NCBI GenBank assembly: GCA_964546955.1
Contig: CAZJLP010000010.1
Span: forward strand, 1 to 64,000
Length of the DNA stretch: 64,000 nucleotides
From: CAZJLP01 sp964546955
GTDB taxonomy: Bacteria > Verrucomicrobiota > Verrucomicrobiia > Opitutales > Opitutaceae
Direction: 5' to 3'
The notes under the pieces: model-generated
Seen by the model: the letters and a program-made list of their open reading frames with translations, nothing else
Databases searched by the model: none
Told to the model about the DNA's origin: nothing
Shown: positions 35,386 through 42,396 of the stretch, piece after piece
Numbering within the stretch: the first letter of the stretch is position 1
Layout: every line of letters starts with the position of its first letter
Made by a program: the position numbers and the translations under genes

Positions 35386-36066
35386 TCACGCGACGATGAC
35401 CCCGTCTGCCAGGCGCAGGGTCCGCGTGCCGTAGGCAGCGTTCTCCGCGGAATGAGTGACCTGAACAATGGTGATTCCTTGCTCGCGGTTCAAAACGCGG
35501 AATAGCTCCATGATGTCTCGGGCTTGATCCGAGTGGAGATTGCCCGTTGGTTCGTCCGCCAAGAGCAGTTTCGGGTTTGCCACCAAGGCGCGTGCAACTC
35601 CCACCAGCTGCTGCTGTCCGCCCGAAAGTTGCGAAGGGTACAAATCCTTTTTTCCAACCATCTTGAAGCGATCCAGCGCGTCGCAGACAATGCTCTGCCT
35701 CTCCTGCTTCGAATAGTTTCGATACGAGAGGGGGATTTCCAAGTTTTCGTACACCGTCAGGTCCTCCAACAGATGATAGCTTTGGAAGACGAAACCGATG
35801 GTTTGACGTTGAAGATCCACCCGGGACGATTTGCTCAGGCTGTGTACCGCCGCGCCACCGAACCAGAATTCGCCGCGCCAACCGGCATCATGAAACCCAA
35901 GGACATTGAGCAGGCTCGACTTGCCGGAGCCGGAAGGACCCATGATCGACACGAAGTCCCCGCTGCGAATCTCAAGATCGATGTTCCTGAGCGCGTAGAA
36001 GGGACCGCCTTTCAGCGGATACACGCGGTCGAGTTTGTGCAATCTTACGAGGGGAACGTCCTGCAT
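35386..36066 (-). CDS. ABC transporter ATPase (MacB/LolD type) with altered D-loop
   Basis: This 226-residue ATPase starts at ATG 36066 (MQDVPLVRLHKLDRVY), 7 bp after the previous gene. It has Walker A GPSGSGKSS, Q-loop FVFQSYHLLEDLTVYEN, signature LSGGQQQ, Walker B LLLADEPTG and the switch His in VTHSAE. Two departures from its neighbour stand out: the D-loop reads GNLHSDQ instead of GNLDS, and the residues after the signature are LVGVARAL rather than RVAVARAL. This suggests a degenerate site in an asymmetric ATPase pair with the product of 36074-36772. No permease is encoded in this operon. Confidence 0.92.
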   Translation of the reverse strand: MQDVPLVRLHKLDRVYPLKGGPFYALRNIDLEIRSGDFVSIMGPSGSGKSSLLNVLGFHDAGWRGEFWFGGAAVHSLSKSSRVDLQRQTIGFVFQSYHLLEDLTVYENLEIPLSYRNYSKQERQSIVCDALDRFKMVGKKDLYPSQLSGGQQQLVGVARALVANPKLLLADEPTGNLHSDQARDIMELFRVLNREQGITIVQVTHSAENAAYGTRTLRLADGVIVA

Positions 36067-36073
36067 CGGAGAA

Positions 36074-36772
36074 TCAGGCGGTCGGTTGCTCCTCCGCGAC
36101 TCGTCCATCGAAGAGGTGAATCGTGCGGTCGGCGCTTTTGGCAAAGCGCGGATCGTGCGTGACCATCACAATCGTCGCGCCCCCGCGGTGCAGATCATGG
36201 AGAAGCTGCATGACCGAATCGCCGTTTTTGGAATCTAAATTCCCCGTCGGCTCGTCCGCCAGCAGCACCGCCGGGTCACCCGCCAAGGCTCGCGCTACCG
36301 CCACGCGCTGCTGCTGACCCCCGGAAAGTTGCGACGGCAGGTGTTTGCCTCGGTGGGCCATGCCCACCTTTTCGAGTGCTTCGTGGACACGCTGCCTGCG
36401 CTCCGTGGACAACATGCCGCGGTAGGTCAAAGGGAGCTCCACATTCTCGAACACCGTGAGATCGCCGATCAAATTGAACGATTGGAAAATGAATCCAATC
36501 TCGCGATTGCGGATCCGCGCGCGATCGGCGGGAGAGAGGTCCTGGACGGGCGTGCCATTCAGAAGGTAGAGCCCCTCGCTCGGAGTGTCGAGCAGACCGA
36601 GAATGGAGAGCAACGTCGATTTGCCGCAGCCCGAAGGTCCGGCGATCGACAGAAACTCTCCACGACAAACTTCGAGATCGATCCCGGCAAGGGCGTGAGT
36701 CTCGACCTCGTCGGTCAAAAAGATCTTTTTGACCGCTTCAAGTTCGATCACGGGTGGGTTCTGTGAATTCAT
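36074..36772 (-). CDS. ABC transporter ATPase (MacB/LolD type)
   Basis: This 232-residue ATPase starts at ATG 36772 (MNSQNPPVIELEAVKKIF), 7 bp after the HlyD stop. All motifs are canonical: Walker A GPSGCGKST, FIFQSFNLIGDLTVFEN, LSGGQQQRVAVARAL, VLLADEPTGNLDS, VTHDP. It is related to MacB/LolD ATPases that drive FtsX-type permeases. The operon lacks such a permease, whereas four large FtsX-type ADOP permeases without ATPases lie directly upstream, so this ATPase may power one or more of them (inference). Confidence 0.93.
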   Translation of the reverse strand: MNSQNPPVIELEAVKKIFLTDEVETHALAGIDLEVCRGEFLSIAGPSGCGKSTLLSILGLLDTPSEGLYLLNGTPVQDLSPADRARIRNREIGFIFQSFNLIGDLTVFENVELPLTYRGMLSTERRQRVHEALEKVGMAHRGKHLPSQLSGGQQQRVAVARALAGDPAVLLADEPTGNLDSKNGDSVMQLLHDLHRGGATIVMVTHDPRFAKSADRTIHLFDGRVAEEQPTA

Positions 36773-36779
36773 AAGAAAA

Positions 36780-38033
36780 CTATTTAAGCCGGATTCGGTC
36801 GTGAGCATCCCACTGGGAAGTATCGGAAAGAATGACCTGATCGCCCGGCGCGAGCCCCGCCAGCACTTCCATCGCGTTGACCGAACTGCGACCCAACTTC
36901 ACCTGCACCCGCTGCGCGTAAATACCATCGGTATCGATCCTGAACATACCGATTGTGCTCTGCTCGTGGCCGAAGGTGGGGCGCCCGGTGAACACCACGT
37001 CCTCCAGCCGCTCCAGCTCAATCGTCCCATCGACCGAAAGATCAGGCCTGGCTCCGCGGGGAAGCTCTCCGGTCAATTCGACATCGACCGCGACCGTCCC
37101 GTTTTGCACGGCAGGATCGACGCGCGACACCCTGCCCTGCACCACTCCGTTCCGTGTGTCGATCAGCGCCACTTGTCCCTCCAGAATATCGCGCGCCTGC
37201 GTCTCGGCCACCCGCACTTCGGCAATGAGTTTTGTATGGTCCGCGACCCGGGCAAGATTCTGCCCCGCTTGAATCTGGGCCCCGACCTCGACCGGGAGCA
37301 GCTGCAGGATGCCGCGCATGCCCGCGCGGACGGAAAGCGCTTCAAATTCGTTCCGCCTGAGTTTGGCCTGCGACTTGAGTCGATCCACTTCTGCGGTCTT
37401 CACCGCCAGCTGTGGTCCCACCGAGTCGACCGCATAGGCGAAGCGTTTTTCCTCAATCTGGCTTTGTTTTTTCAGCTGATCGGCAGTGACACGAGCGAGG
37501 CGCAGGTCCCGATCAGAGAGGAGTCCGTCAGCAAAAAGCTTGTCGTTCACTTCGGCTCTCACCTTCGCCTGTTCGTAGGCGGCGTTCGCCGCGGTGGCAT
37601 TCGATTCGGCGGCGAGGACGCCGCTCTGCAGCTGGACTTTCAGCGAGGCCAACTCGGCTTCCGCTGCGTTGAGCTGGGACTCCGCCGCCAGCACTGCTTC
37701 TTCCACGTCGGGATTGGTCAGCACGAGAATCACACTGGCCGGATCGACCGTCGCTCCCGGCCGGAGCACGATCCGCTCCACCCTTCCCTCCGTGCGCGCT
37801 GCAATCCAGCGAATTTCGACCGGGACAAGGACGCCGATCCCACGAACTTGCCGGAGCATTTTGCCTCGCTTCACCGGTTCAATCCAGACGGTATTCCGCT
37901 CCACGGTGGGAGCAGCGGGTTTCAAGCGCGCCAACAAAACCGTTATTCCCGCGACTAAAAGCATCGCCACCGATCCTATCACGATCCGCCGCCGGAGCTT
38001 CGCTTTGGCTTGAGACGGGCGTTTGATGTCCAT
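36780..38033 (-). CDS. HlyD/MacA-type periplasmic adaptor protein
   Basis: This 417-residue membrane-fusion protein starts at ATG 38033 (MDIKRPSQAKAKLRRR, then the membrane helix IVIGSVAMLLVAGITVLLA). It has a biotinyl-lipoyl hairpin with a long coiled coil (EEAVLAAESQLNAAEAELASLKVQ to LRRNEFEALSVRAG), a beta-barrel (GRVSRVDPAVQNGTVAVDVEL) and a membrane-proximal domain. It is the first gene of the efflux operon. Its upstream region carries a 14-bp perfect inverted repeat overlapping a TTGACA -35 box and shares a 26-bp block with the promoter of the adjacent PadR gene. It bridges an inner-membrane permease to the TolC channel. Confidence 0.9.
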   Translation of the reverse strand: MDIKRPSQAKAKLRRRIVIGSVAMLLVAGITVLLARLKPAAPTVERNTVWIEPVKRGKMLRQVRGIGVLVPVEIRWIAARTEGRVERIVLRPGATVDPASVILVLTNPDVEEAVLAAESQLNAAEAELASLKVQLQSGVLAAESNATAANAAYEQAKVRAEVNDKLFADGLLSDRDLRLARVTADQLKKQSQIEEKRFAYAVDSVGPQLAVKTAEVDRLKSQAKLRRNEFEALSVRAGMRGILQLLPVEVGAQIQAGQNLARVADHTKLIAEVRVAETQARDILEGQVALIDTRNGVVQGRVSRVDPAVQNGTVAVDVELTGELPRGARPDLSVDGTIELERLEDVVFTGRPTFGHEQSTIGMFRIDTDGIYAQRVQVKLGRSSVNAMEVLAGLAPGDQVILSDTSQWDAHDRIRLK

Positions 38034-38249
38034 GGCGCGTATGAAGTCGCCCCTCAAGCGAGCGGTGCGATGAACAAGCCACGGCGACCCGGGCTTGAAC
38101 AGAGGCATCCGCGAATCACGAGGCGCAAGTGCTGGGGAGAACGCCCCCCAAGGCGTTCTCCCCATCCGATCTCGGCGGCGCCTAACCATATCGCCGCCAA
38201 AGTTTCTTGGACGGAGGCCGCCCATTTGTTAAAAATTTGATCTTCCATC

Positions 38250-38296
38250 GACATTCGATGGGACTGGATCTCCCATCGAATGTCAAGGGGTACGTG
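38250..38296 (-). promoter_or_regulatory. Efflux operon promoter with 14-bp inverted-repeat operator
   Basis: GACATTCGATGGGA (38250-38263) and TCCCATCGAATGTC (38271-38284) form a perfect 14-bp inverted repeat with a 7-base spacer. A minus-strand -35 hexamer TTGACA (38281-38286) overlaps its outer end. The block 38271-38296 agrees with 39063-39088 upstream of PadR-1 at 24 of 26 positions. The transcript would start about 220 bp upstream of the HlyD ATG. Confidence 0.7.
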
Positions 38297-38466
38297 TAGT
38301 CAGCCGAAAAAATTTCAAAGAGATCCATTCTATCGATGACAGACGGGCACCGAGTGGCCGACCCGACAAGCAAGTCGTCCATCCCTACACCCCGCGAGAC
38401 GCGGAAAGGTTACGTGATAGTGCAAGAAAAGCGGCTGCCTCGTTAGCAAATCGGGTTTCAACACCT

Positions 38467-38592
38467 CGTTCTCATACTCCTACTCGCTCTCGTCCCCAGA
38501 GTCCTCGCTTCTAGGGCGATTTGGGAGTCAACCACAGGCTCGAATTTGTGAGCACGAGAACGAGTAAGAGTAAGAGTAAGAGTAAGAGAACG
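38467..38592. repeat. Inverted-repeat element with GAGTAA tandem repeats (type B, copy 2)
   Basis: The left arm CGTTCTCATACTCCTACTCG (38467-38486, continuing to 38492) is an imperfect complement of the right arm 38555-38592, which holds about four GAGTAA units (38562-38585). The layout (about 130 bp, low-complexity purine arm on the right) parallels 13790-13948. Confidence 0.55.
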
Positions 38593-38707
38593 ATTCCTGT
38601 GGAGGGTCCGTTAGCCGCCTCGACTCTCGACGCACTCCGACCAGACCTTCCCCGCTCGCACTTATGCGAGCCGGGACCTCCTCAGCCCCTGCAGATTCAG
38701 ACGTCGG

Positions 38708-39034
38708 CTACGCGAGCTTTAGGATATCCCCCACCGCTGACGTCAGCCGTTCCCACGTGTGGCATTCCACTTCCAACTGCTTTTTGCCCGCTTTCGTCAG
38801 CTTGTAGTATTTCGCACGGCGATTGTTCTCCGAAATGCCCCACTCTGACTCGATCCAACCTTTCGATTCCATCCGATACAGCGAAGGGTAGAGAGAGCCT
38901 TCCCCCACGGAAAGAGCGTCCTTGGACAAAAGCTGGATGCGCTCGGCGATTCCCCAGCCATGCATGTTGCCGCCGTTCAACACACGAAGAATCAGCATAT
39001 CCAGGGTTCCTTGCAGTAGATCGATTTTGGGCAT
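38708..39034 (-). CDS. PadR-family regulator 1 (ADOP-associated type)
   Basis: This 108-residue regulator has the winged helix of PadR: LLQGTLDMLILRVLNGGNMHGWGIAERIQ, SVGEGSLYPSLYRMESKGWIESEWG, NNRRAKYYKLTKAGKKQL. It belongs to the short PadR type tied to ADOP permeases (TIGR03433-like). The start is ATG 39034. Unlike the other three PadR genes here, no permease lies directly downstream; the next gene is the efflux adaptor 675 bp away, whose promoter shares its operator block. It is therefore the best candidate regulator of the efflux operon. Confidence 0.93.
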   Translation of the reverse strand: MPKIDLLQGTLDMLILRVLNGGNMHGWGIAERIQLLSKDALSVGEGSLYPSLYRMESKGWIESEWGISENNRRAKYYKLTKAGKKQLEVECHTWERLTSAVGDILKLA

Positions 39035-39049
39035 GGTGATCGGGCAGCC

Positions 39050-39088
39050 ACTAAAACAGCACTCCCATCGACTGTCAAGGGGTACATG
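39050..39088 (-). promoter_or_regulatory. PadR-1 promoter with shared operator block
   Basis: On the minus strand TTGACA (39073-39078) and TTTAGT (39050-39055) are separated by 17 bases. The block 39063-39088 (TCCCATCGACTGTCAAGGGG then TACATG) is almost identical to 38271-38296 at the efflux promoter. The likely transcript start is only about 10 bp before the ATG. Confidence 0.7.
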
Positions 39089-39141
39089 CCAAAAGCCCTG
39101 CCACGGCACTGCCGAGCCTCAATACCTCGCAGTCTTTCACT

Positions 39142-41865
39142 TTATTCGTACCGCAATGCCACCATCGGATCGACGTTGGCCGCCCGGCGGGCGGGCAACC
39201 AACACGCGAGCGCAGCCACCACCAGCAGCAGTGCACTCGCGCCGAAAAGCGTCAAGGGGTCCAGAGCATTCACTCCGAAAAGGATGCGACTCGCGAATCG
39301 CGTGAGGGCCAACGCCGCGCCCAAGCCGACCCCAATTCCCAAAACTGCCATTTGCACTCCCCCGCGGACGGCTAGCATCAATACCGCGTTAGCCGAGGCT
39401 CCCAGCGCGATGCGAAGCCCAATCTCGCGCGTGCGCGCTGCCATCTGGTGCGCCAACAGACCATAGAGGCCAATACAAGTGAGCAGAAGTGCGACGCTAC
39501 CTAAGACGGCCGACAACGCGGCGAAAAGCCTCTCCTCCGAAACAATGGCGTCGATCTGGTCCTCTTGCGTGCGCAGATTGAAAATCGGGAGATTTGGATC
39601 GATTTCATGCACGACCTGCCGGACCGCGTCGGCGATGCTCATCGGATCTATTTGCGTCCGCAACGTGAAGTTGGCCTGCCGCGCCGCCTCCTGATAAAAT
39701 GGGGTGTAAACAGTTGCCGGAACACCACTGCGAACTCCGTAATAGAGGGCGTCTTTCACAACCCCAACGATTTCGAAACTGCGATCGCGCCGGTAAGGCG
39801 ATTCATAACTGAACCGCTGCCCCAGCGGATTCTCGCCGGGGAAGGCGCGCCGCGCGAAAGACTCATTCACGATCGCCACCAGCGGCCGGCCTTCGTGGTC
39901 TCCAGGCGTGAAGTCCCGGCCCAACAAAAGCGGGATATCCATCGTCGCAAAAAAACCCGGGCTGATCAAGTTGACCGCAGCACCGTTCGCACTCCCCGCC
40001 GGCCGGGACGTTTCGAAATGGAGCGACGAGGTGCGCCGGCTTCCGCTCAGAAGCGGGTGTCGGGCCAGCGCCGCCGCCTGTACTCCAGGAATGGCCGAAA
40101 GCCGCTCGAGCATGCGCTCGTACAAGGGCCGGATCCTGGTACCTGTATAGCCGCTCAATCCGGCGTCCACTCGAAAAAGAAGCAGGTTCTGTCGATCAAA
40201 CCCCGTATTCACGGCACGAAGATTATGCAGCGTGCGCAGGAAAAGCCCGGCGCCGACCAGCAGCACAACCGACATGCCAATTTGTCCGACCATCATGGTA
40301 TTTCGCAGGCCAAATCGGACTCCGCCGTTATTCGCCAAGCCGCCTCCCTTCAACGCCTGATTCGGATCGACGTGCGTGGCCTGCCAGGCAGGGACCAATC
40401 CGAAGATTAAACCAGTCAGCAGCGAAATACCGAACGTGAAGGCGAACACCTGAAAATTGAGTGAAAGAGATTCCGCTCCAATCGGCTGAAGCTGCCCGAG
40501 GGCTTCGCGTCCCCAATGAGCGACCACGATGCCGAGTCCCCCGCCCATCAAGGCGAGAAGGATGCTCTCCGTGAGAAGCTGCCGCACCAGCCTTCCCCGG
40601 CCGGCCCCCACCGATAGGCGAACCGCGAATTCCCGCCGTCGCGTGGCGGAGCGCGCCAACAGAAGGCTGGCCACATTCGCGCATGCAATCAGGAGAATAA
40701 GGCCGGCCAGGCCACCCAGAATACGCAACGATAACGCCTGAACACGGCGCGCGTCCATCAGCCCCTGCCGGCCGGCATCAAGCTGAAGCCGAAAGGGGGC
40801 ATCAGGGATTGGTTCGGTCGGGCGCCCCACGTGCCAGGCATCCCGCGCCGCATGGACGAAGATGGGCTCGAGTTTGGCCTGCGCCTGGTCCACCGTCACC
40901 CCCTGGCGCAATCGACCCATCACGTTGAGCCACCACGAACGATCGCGGCTGGAGTCTGCCTGCGTGACGAATGAAAGCGGCAATGTCACGCTTGGTTTCA
41001 CTCCGAGGTTAAGAGTTGTCTCGAATTTCGGTGGCAATACGCCAACGATCGTCGCCGGAGTCATATTGAGCCGTATTGTTTTGCCGATCGCCGAATCTTC
41101 CCCGGCAAAACGCTCCTGCCAGAAAGCGTATGAGATCACCGCAGACAACGGGACGCCGGGTTGGTCGTCTTCCGGCGTGAGAGTTCTTCCACGGAAGGCG
41201 CGGACTCCGAGGCCGCGGAAATAGTCGCCCGTCACCACCTGTCCGCTTCGCGCCTCTGAGTGCCCGTCGACTCCTATATTCAATTGCTGGAGTTCGGCGA
41301 AGCCGAAAACACTCGTCAGCACCTCTTCTTGGCCTCGCATCCGCTCGTACACAAACGGGGAAATCGACGTGCTTGTCCGCAGGCCCGTCCCCGGTTCGTT
41401 CTTGATAGTACCCTCCACGCCGCGGACAAGTCCATCCGGTCCGCTCAACCAGCGAAAAAGGACGAGCTCTCCCGGTCGCTCCACCGACAACGACCGCAGG
41501 AACACATCATCGAGCAAACTGAAAAACGCCGTGTTCGCGCCGATACCGATCCCCAAGGACAGGACCGCGACGAGAGTAAAGCCAGGACTTTTTCGGAAGG
41601 AGCGCAGTGCATAGTGGACGTCCTGGAGAAACTGTTCGATCCACTGAAATGTGCGCTGATCGCGGCAATATTCCTTTACTTGCTCAACACCGCCAAAGCT
41701 TCGCTGCGCCGCCTGATAGGCCTCAGCCGCCGGCACGCCTGCCGCAATCCGCTGTTGCGCCTCCATCTGGAGGTGCGCGCGCAGTTCCTCCTCCATCTCC
41801 GATTCATGCACTCGCTTTCTAAAAAAGCTGAGCAGCCGGAATCGAAGTTGTCGCAGCCAGTCCAT
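39142..41865 (-). CDS. ADOP-type ABC permease 1
   Basis: This is a 907-residue FtsX-like permease. The N-terminal cytoplasmic prefix (EMEEELRAHLQMEAQQRIAAG, AQRSFGGVEQVKEYCRDQR) is typical of the acidobacterial duplicated orphan permease family (TIGR03434-like). It is followed by a membrane helix (SPGFTLVAVLSLGIGIGANTAFFSL), a MacB-like periplasmic domain, FtsX domain 1 (ACANVASLLLARSATRRREFAVRLSVGAGR), a second periplasmic domain and FtsX domain 2 (GLLAHQMAARTREIGLRIALGA), ending ANVDPMVALRYE. There is no ATPase domain. It lies 27 bp downstream of PadR-2, so they form a module. Family substrates are unknown; MacB-like efflux or lipoprotein handling is likely. Confidence 0.92.
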   Translation of the reverse strand: MDWLRQLRFRLLSFFRKRVHESEMEEELRAHLQMEAQQRIAAGVPAAEAYQAAQRSFGGVEQVKEYCRDQRTFQWIEQFLQDVHYALRSFRKSPGFTLVAVLSLGIGIGANTAFFSLLDDVFLRSLSVERPGELVLFRWLSGPDGLVRGVEGTIKNEPGTGLRTSTSISPFVYERMRGQEEVLTSVFGFAELQQLNIGVDGHSEARSGQVVTGDYFRGLGVRAFRGRTLTPEDDQPGVPLSAVISYAFWQERFAGEDSAIGKTIRLNMTPATIVGVLPPKFETTLNLGVKPSVTLPLSFVTQADSSRDRSWWLNVMGRLRQGVTVDQAQAKLEPIFVHAARDAWHVGRPTEPIPDAPFRLQLDAGRQGLMDARRVQALSLRILGGLAGLILLIACANVASLLLARSATRRREFAVRLSVGAGRGRLVRQLLTESILLALMGGGLGIVVAHWGREALGQLQPIGAESLSLNFQVFAFTFGISLLTGLIFGLVPAWQATHVDPNQALKGGGLANNGGVRFGLRNTMMVGQIGMSVVLLVGAGLFLRTLHNLRAVNTGFDRQNLLLFRVDAGLSGYTGTRIRPLYERMLERLSAIPGVQAAALARHPLLSGSRRTSSLHFETSRPAGSANGAAVNLISPGFFATMDIPLLLGRDFTPGDHEGRPLVAIVNESFARRAFPGENPLGQRFSYESPYRRDRSFEIVGVVKDALYYGVRSGVPATVYTPFYQEAARQANFTLRTQIDPMSIADAVRQVVHEIDPNLPIFNLRTQEDQIDAIVSEERLFAALSAVLGSVALLLTCIGLYGLLAHQMAARTREIGLRIALGASANAVLMLAVRGGVQMAVLGIGVGLGAALALTRFASRILFGVNALDPLTLFGASALLLVVAALACWLPARRAANVDPMVALRYE

Positions 41866-41892
41866 GATGGGTTAAAGGTATGCTGAAATTGA

Positions 41893-42219
41893 TCACGCCT
41901 CTTTTAACACCGCCGCGATCACAGTCGCGAGCCGGTCCCAACTCTGTTTCTCTTCCTCAAGCCGTTTTCTGCCAATCTTCGTGAGACGATAATATTTGGC
42001 CCGGCGATTGTTCTCAGACTGAGCCCACTCCGCCGCGATCCAACCCTTCGCCTCCATCCGGTACAGCGCAGGATACAAGGTACCCTCCTGCAGCTGCAAC
42101 GCCTCTTTGGACAGCACGTTCAAGCGCTGCGCAATCCCCCACCCGTGCATTTCGCCAGCGCCGAGCACCTGCAGCACCAATAAGTCGAGCGTGCCCTGGG
42201 GCAGATCAATTTTTTCCAT
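41893..42219 (-). CDS. PadR-family regulator 2
   Basis: This 108-residue winged-helix regulator closely resembles PadR-1: IDLPQGTLDLLVLQVLGAGEMHGWGIAQRL, LQEGTLYPALYRMEAKGWIAAEWA, NNRRAKYYRLTKIGRKRL. Its stop is 27 bp before ADOP-1, with which it should be co-transcribed and which it presumably represses until an inducer binds. Upstream there is a -35-like TTGACC (42266-42271) with CTTCTGA repeated on both sides. Confidence 0.93.
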   Translation of the reverse strand: MEKIDLPQGTLDLLVLQVLGAGEMHGWGIAQRLNVLSKEALQLQEGTLYPALYRMEAKGWIAAEWAQSENNRRAKYYRLTKIGRKRLEEEKQSWDRLATVIAAVLKEA

Positions 42220-42242
42220 GGAAGCGTTGTTTCCATCAGAAG

Positions 42243-42275
42243 ATCTAGGGAAGTCACCCTCAGAAGGTCAAGGGT
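42243..42275 (-). promoter_or_regulatory. PadR-2 promoter/operator candidate
   Basis: On the minus strand TTGACC (42266-42271) is followed after 17 bases by CTAGAT (42243-42248, weak -10). The plus-strand block CAGAAGGTCAAGGG matches the AxxGTCAAGG core seen at the other PadR promoters. TTCTGA occurs twice on the minus strand as a direct repeat. Confidence 0.5.
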
Positions 42276-42396
42276 AAACTCGGCGCGCTCAGGTGTTCGG
42301 AATCTTCAGTCAGAAAATCGTCCGGCGTTTGAGACGGGCTGTGAGCGACGGCCTCGGACAATCATAACCTCGAGTCCTAGCTTGAAAACAGCGGCT

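Larger units (their letters stand above)
38034..38707. other. Intergenic region between the efflux operon and PadR-1
   Basis: These 674 bases contain the efflux promoter/operator (38250-38296) and a type B inverted-repeat element with GAGTAA tandem repeats (38467-38592). No gene is supported. Confidence 0.5.

Noticed and set aside
36729..37958. Plus-strand frame of 409 codons opposite the HlyD gene
   Set aside because: Antisense shadow; the HlyD protein has clear adaptor features.
38562..38585. GAGTAA tandem repeats as a CRISPR-like array
   Set aside because: Units are six bases with no spacers and no cas genes nearby; it is simple-sequence DNA in a hairpin arm.
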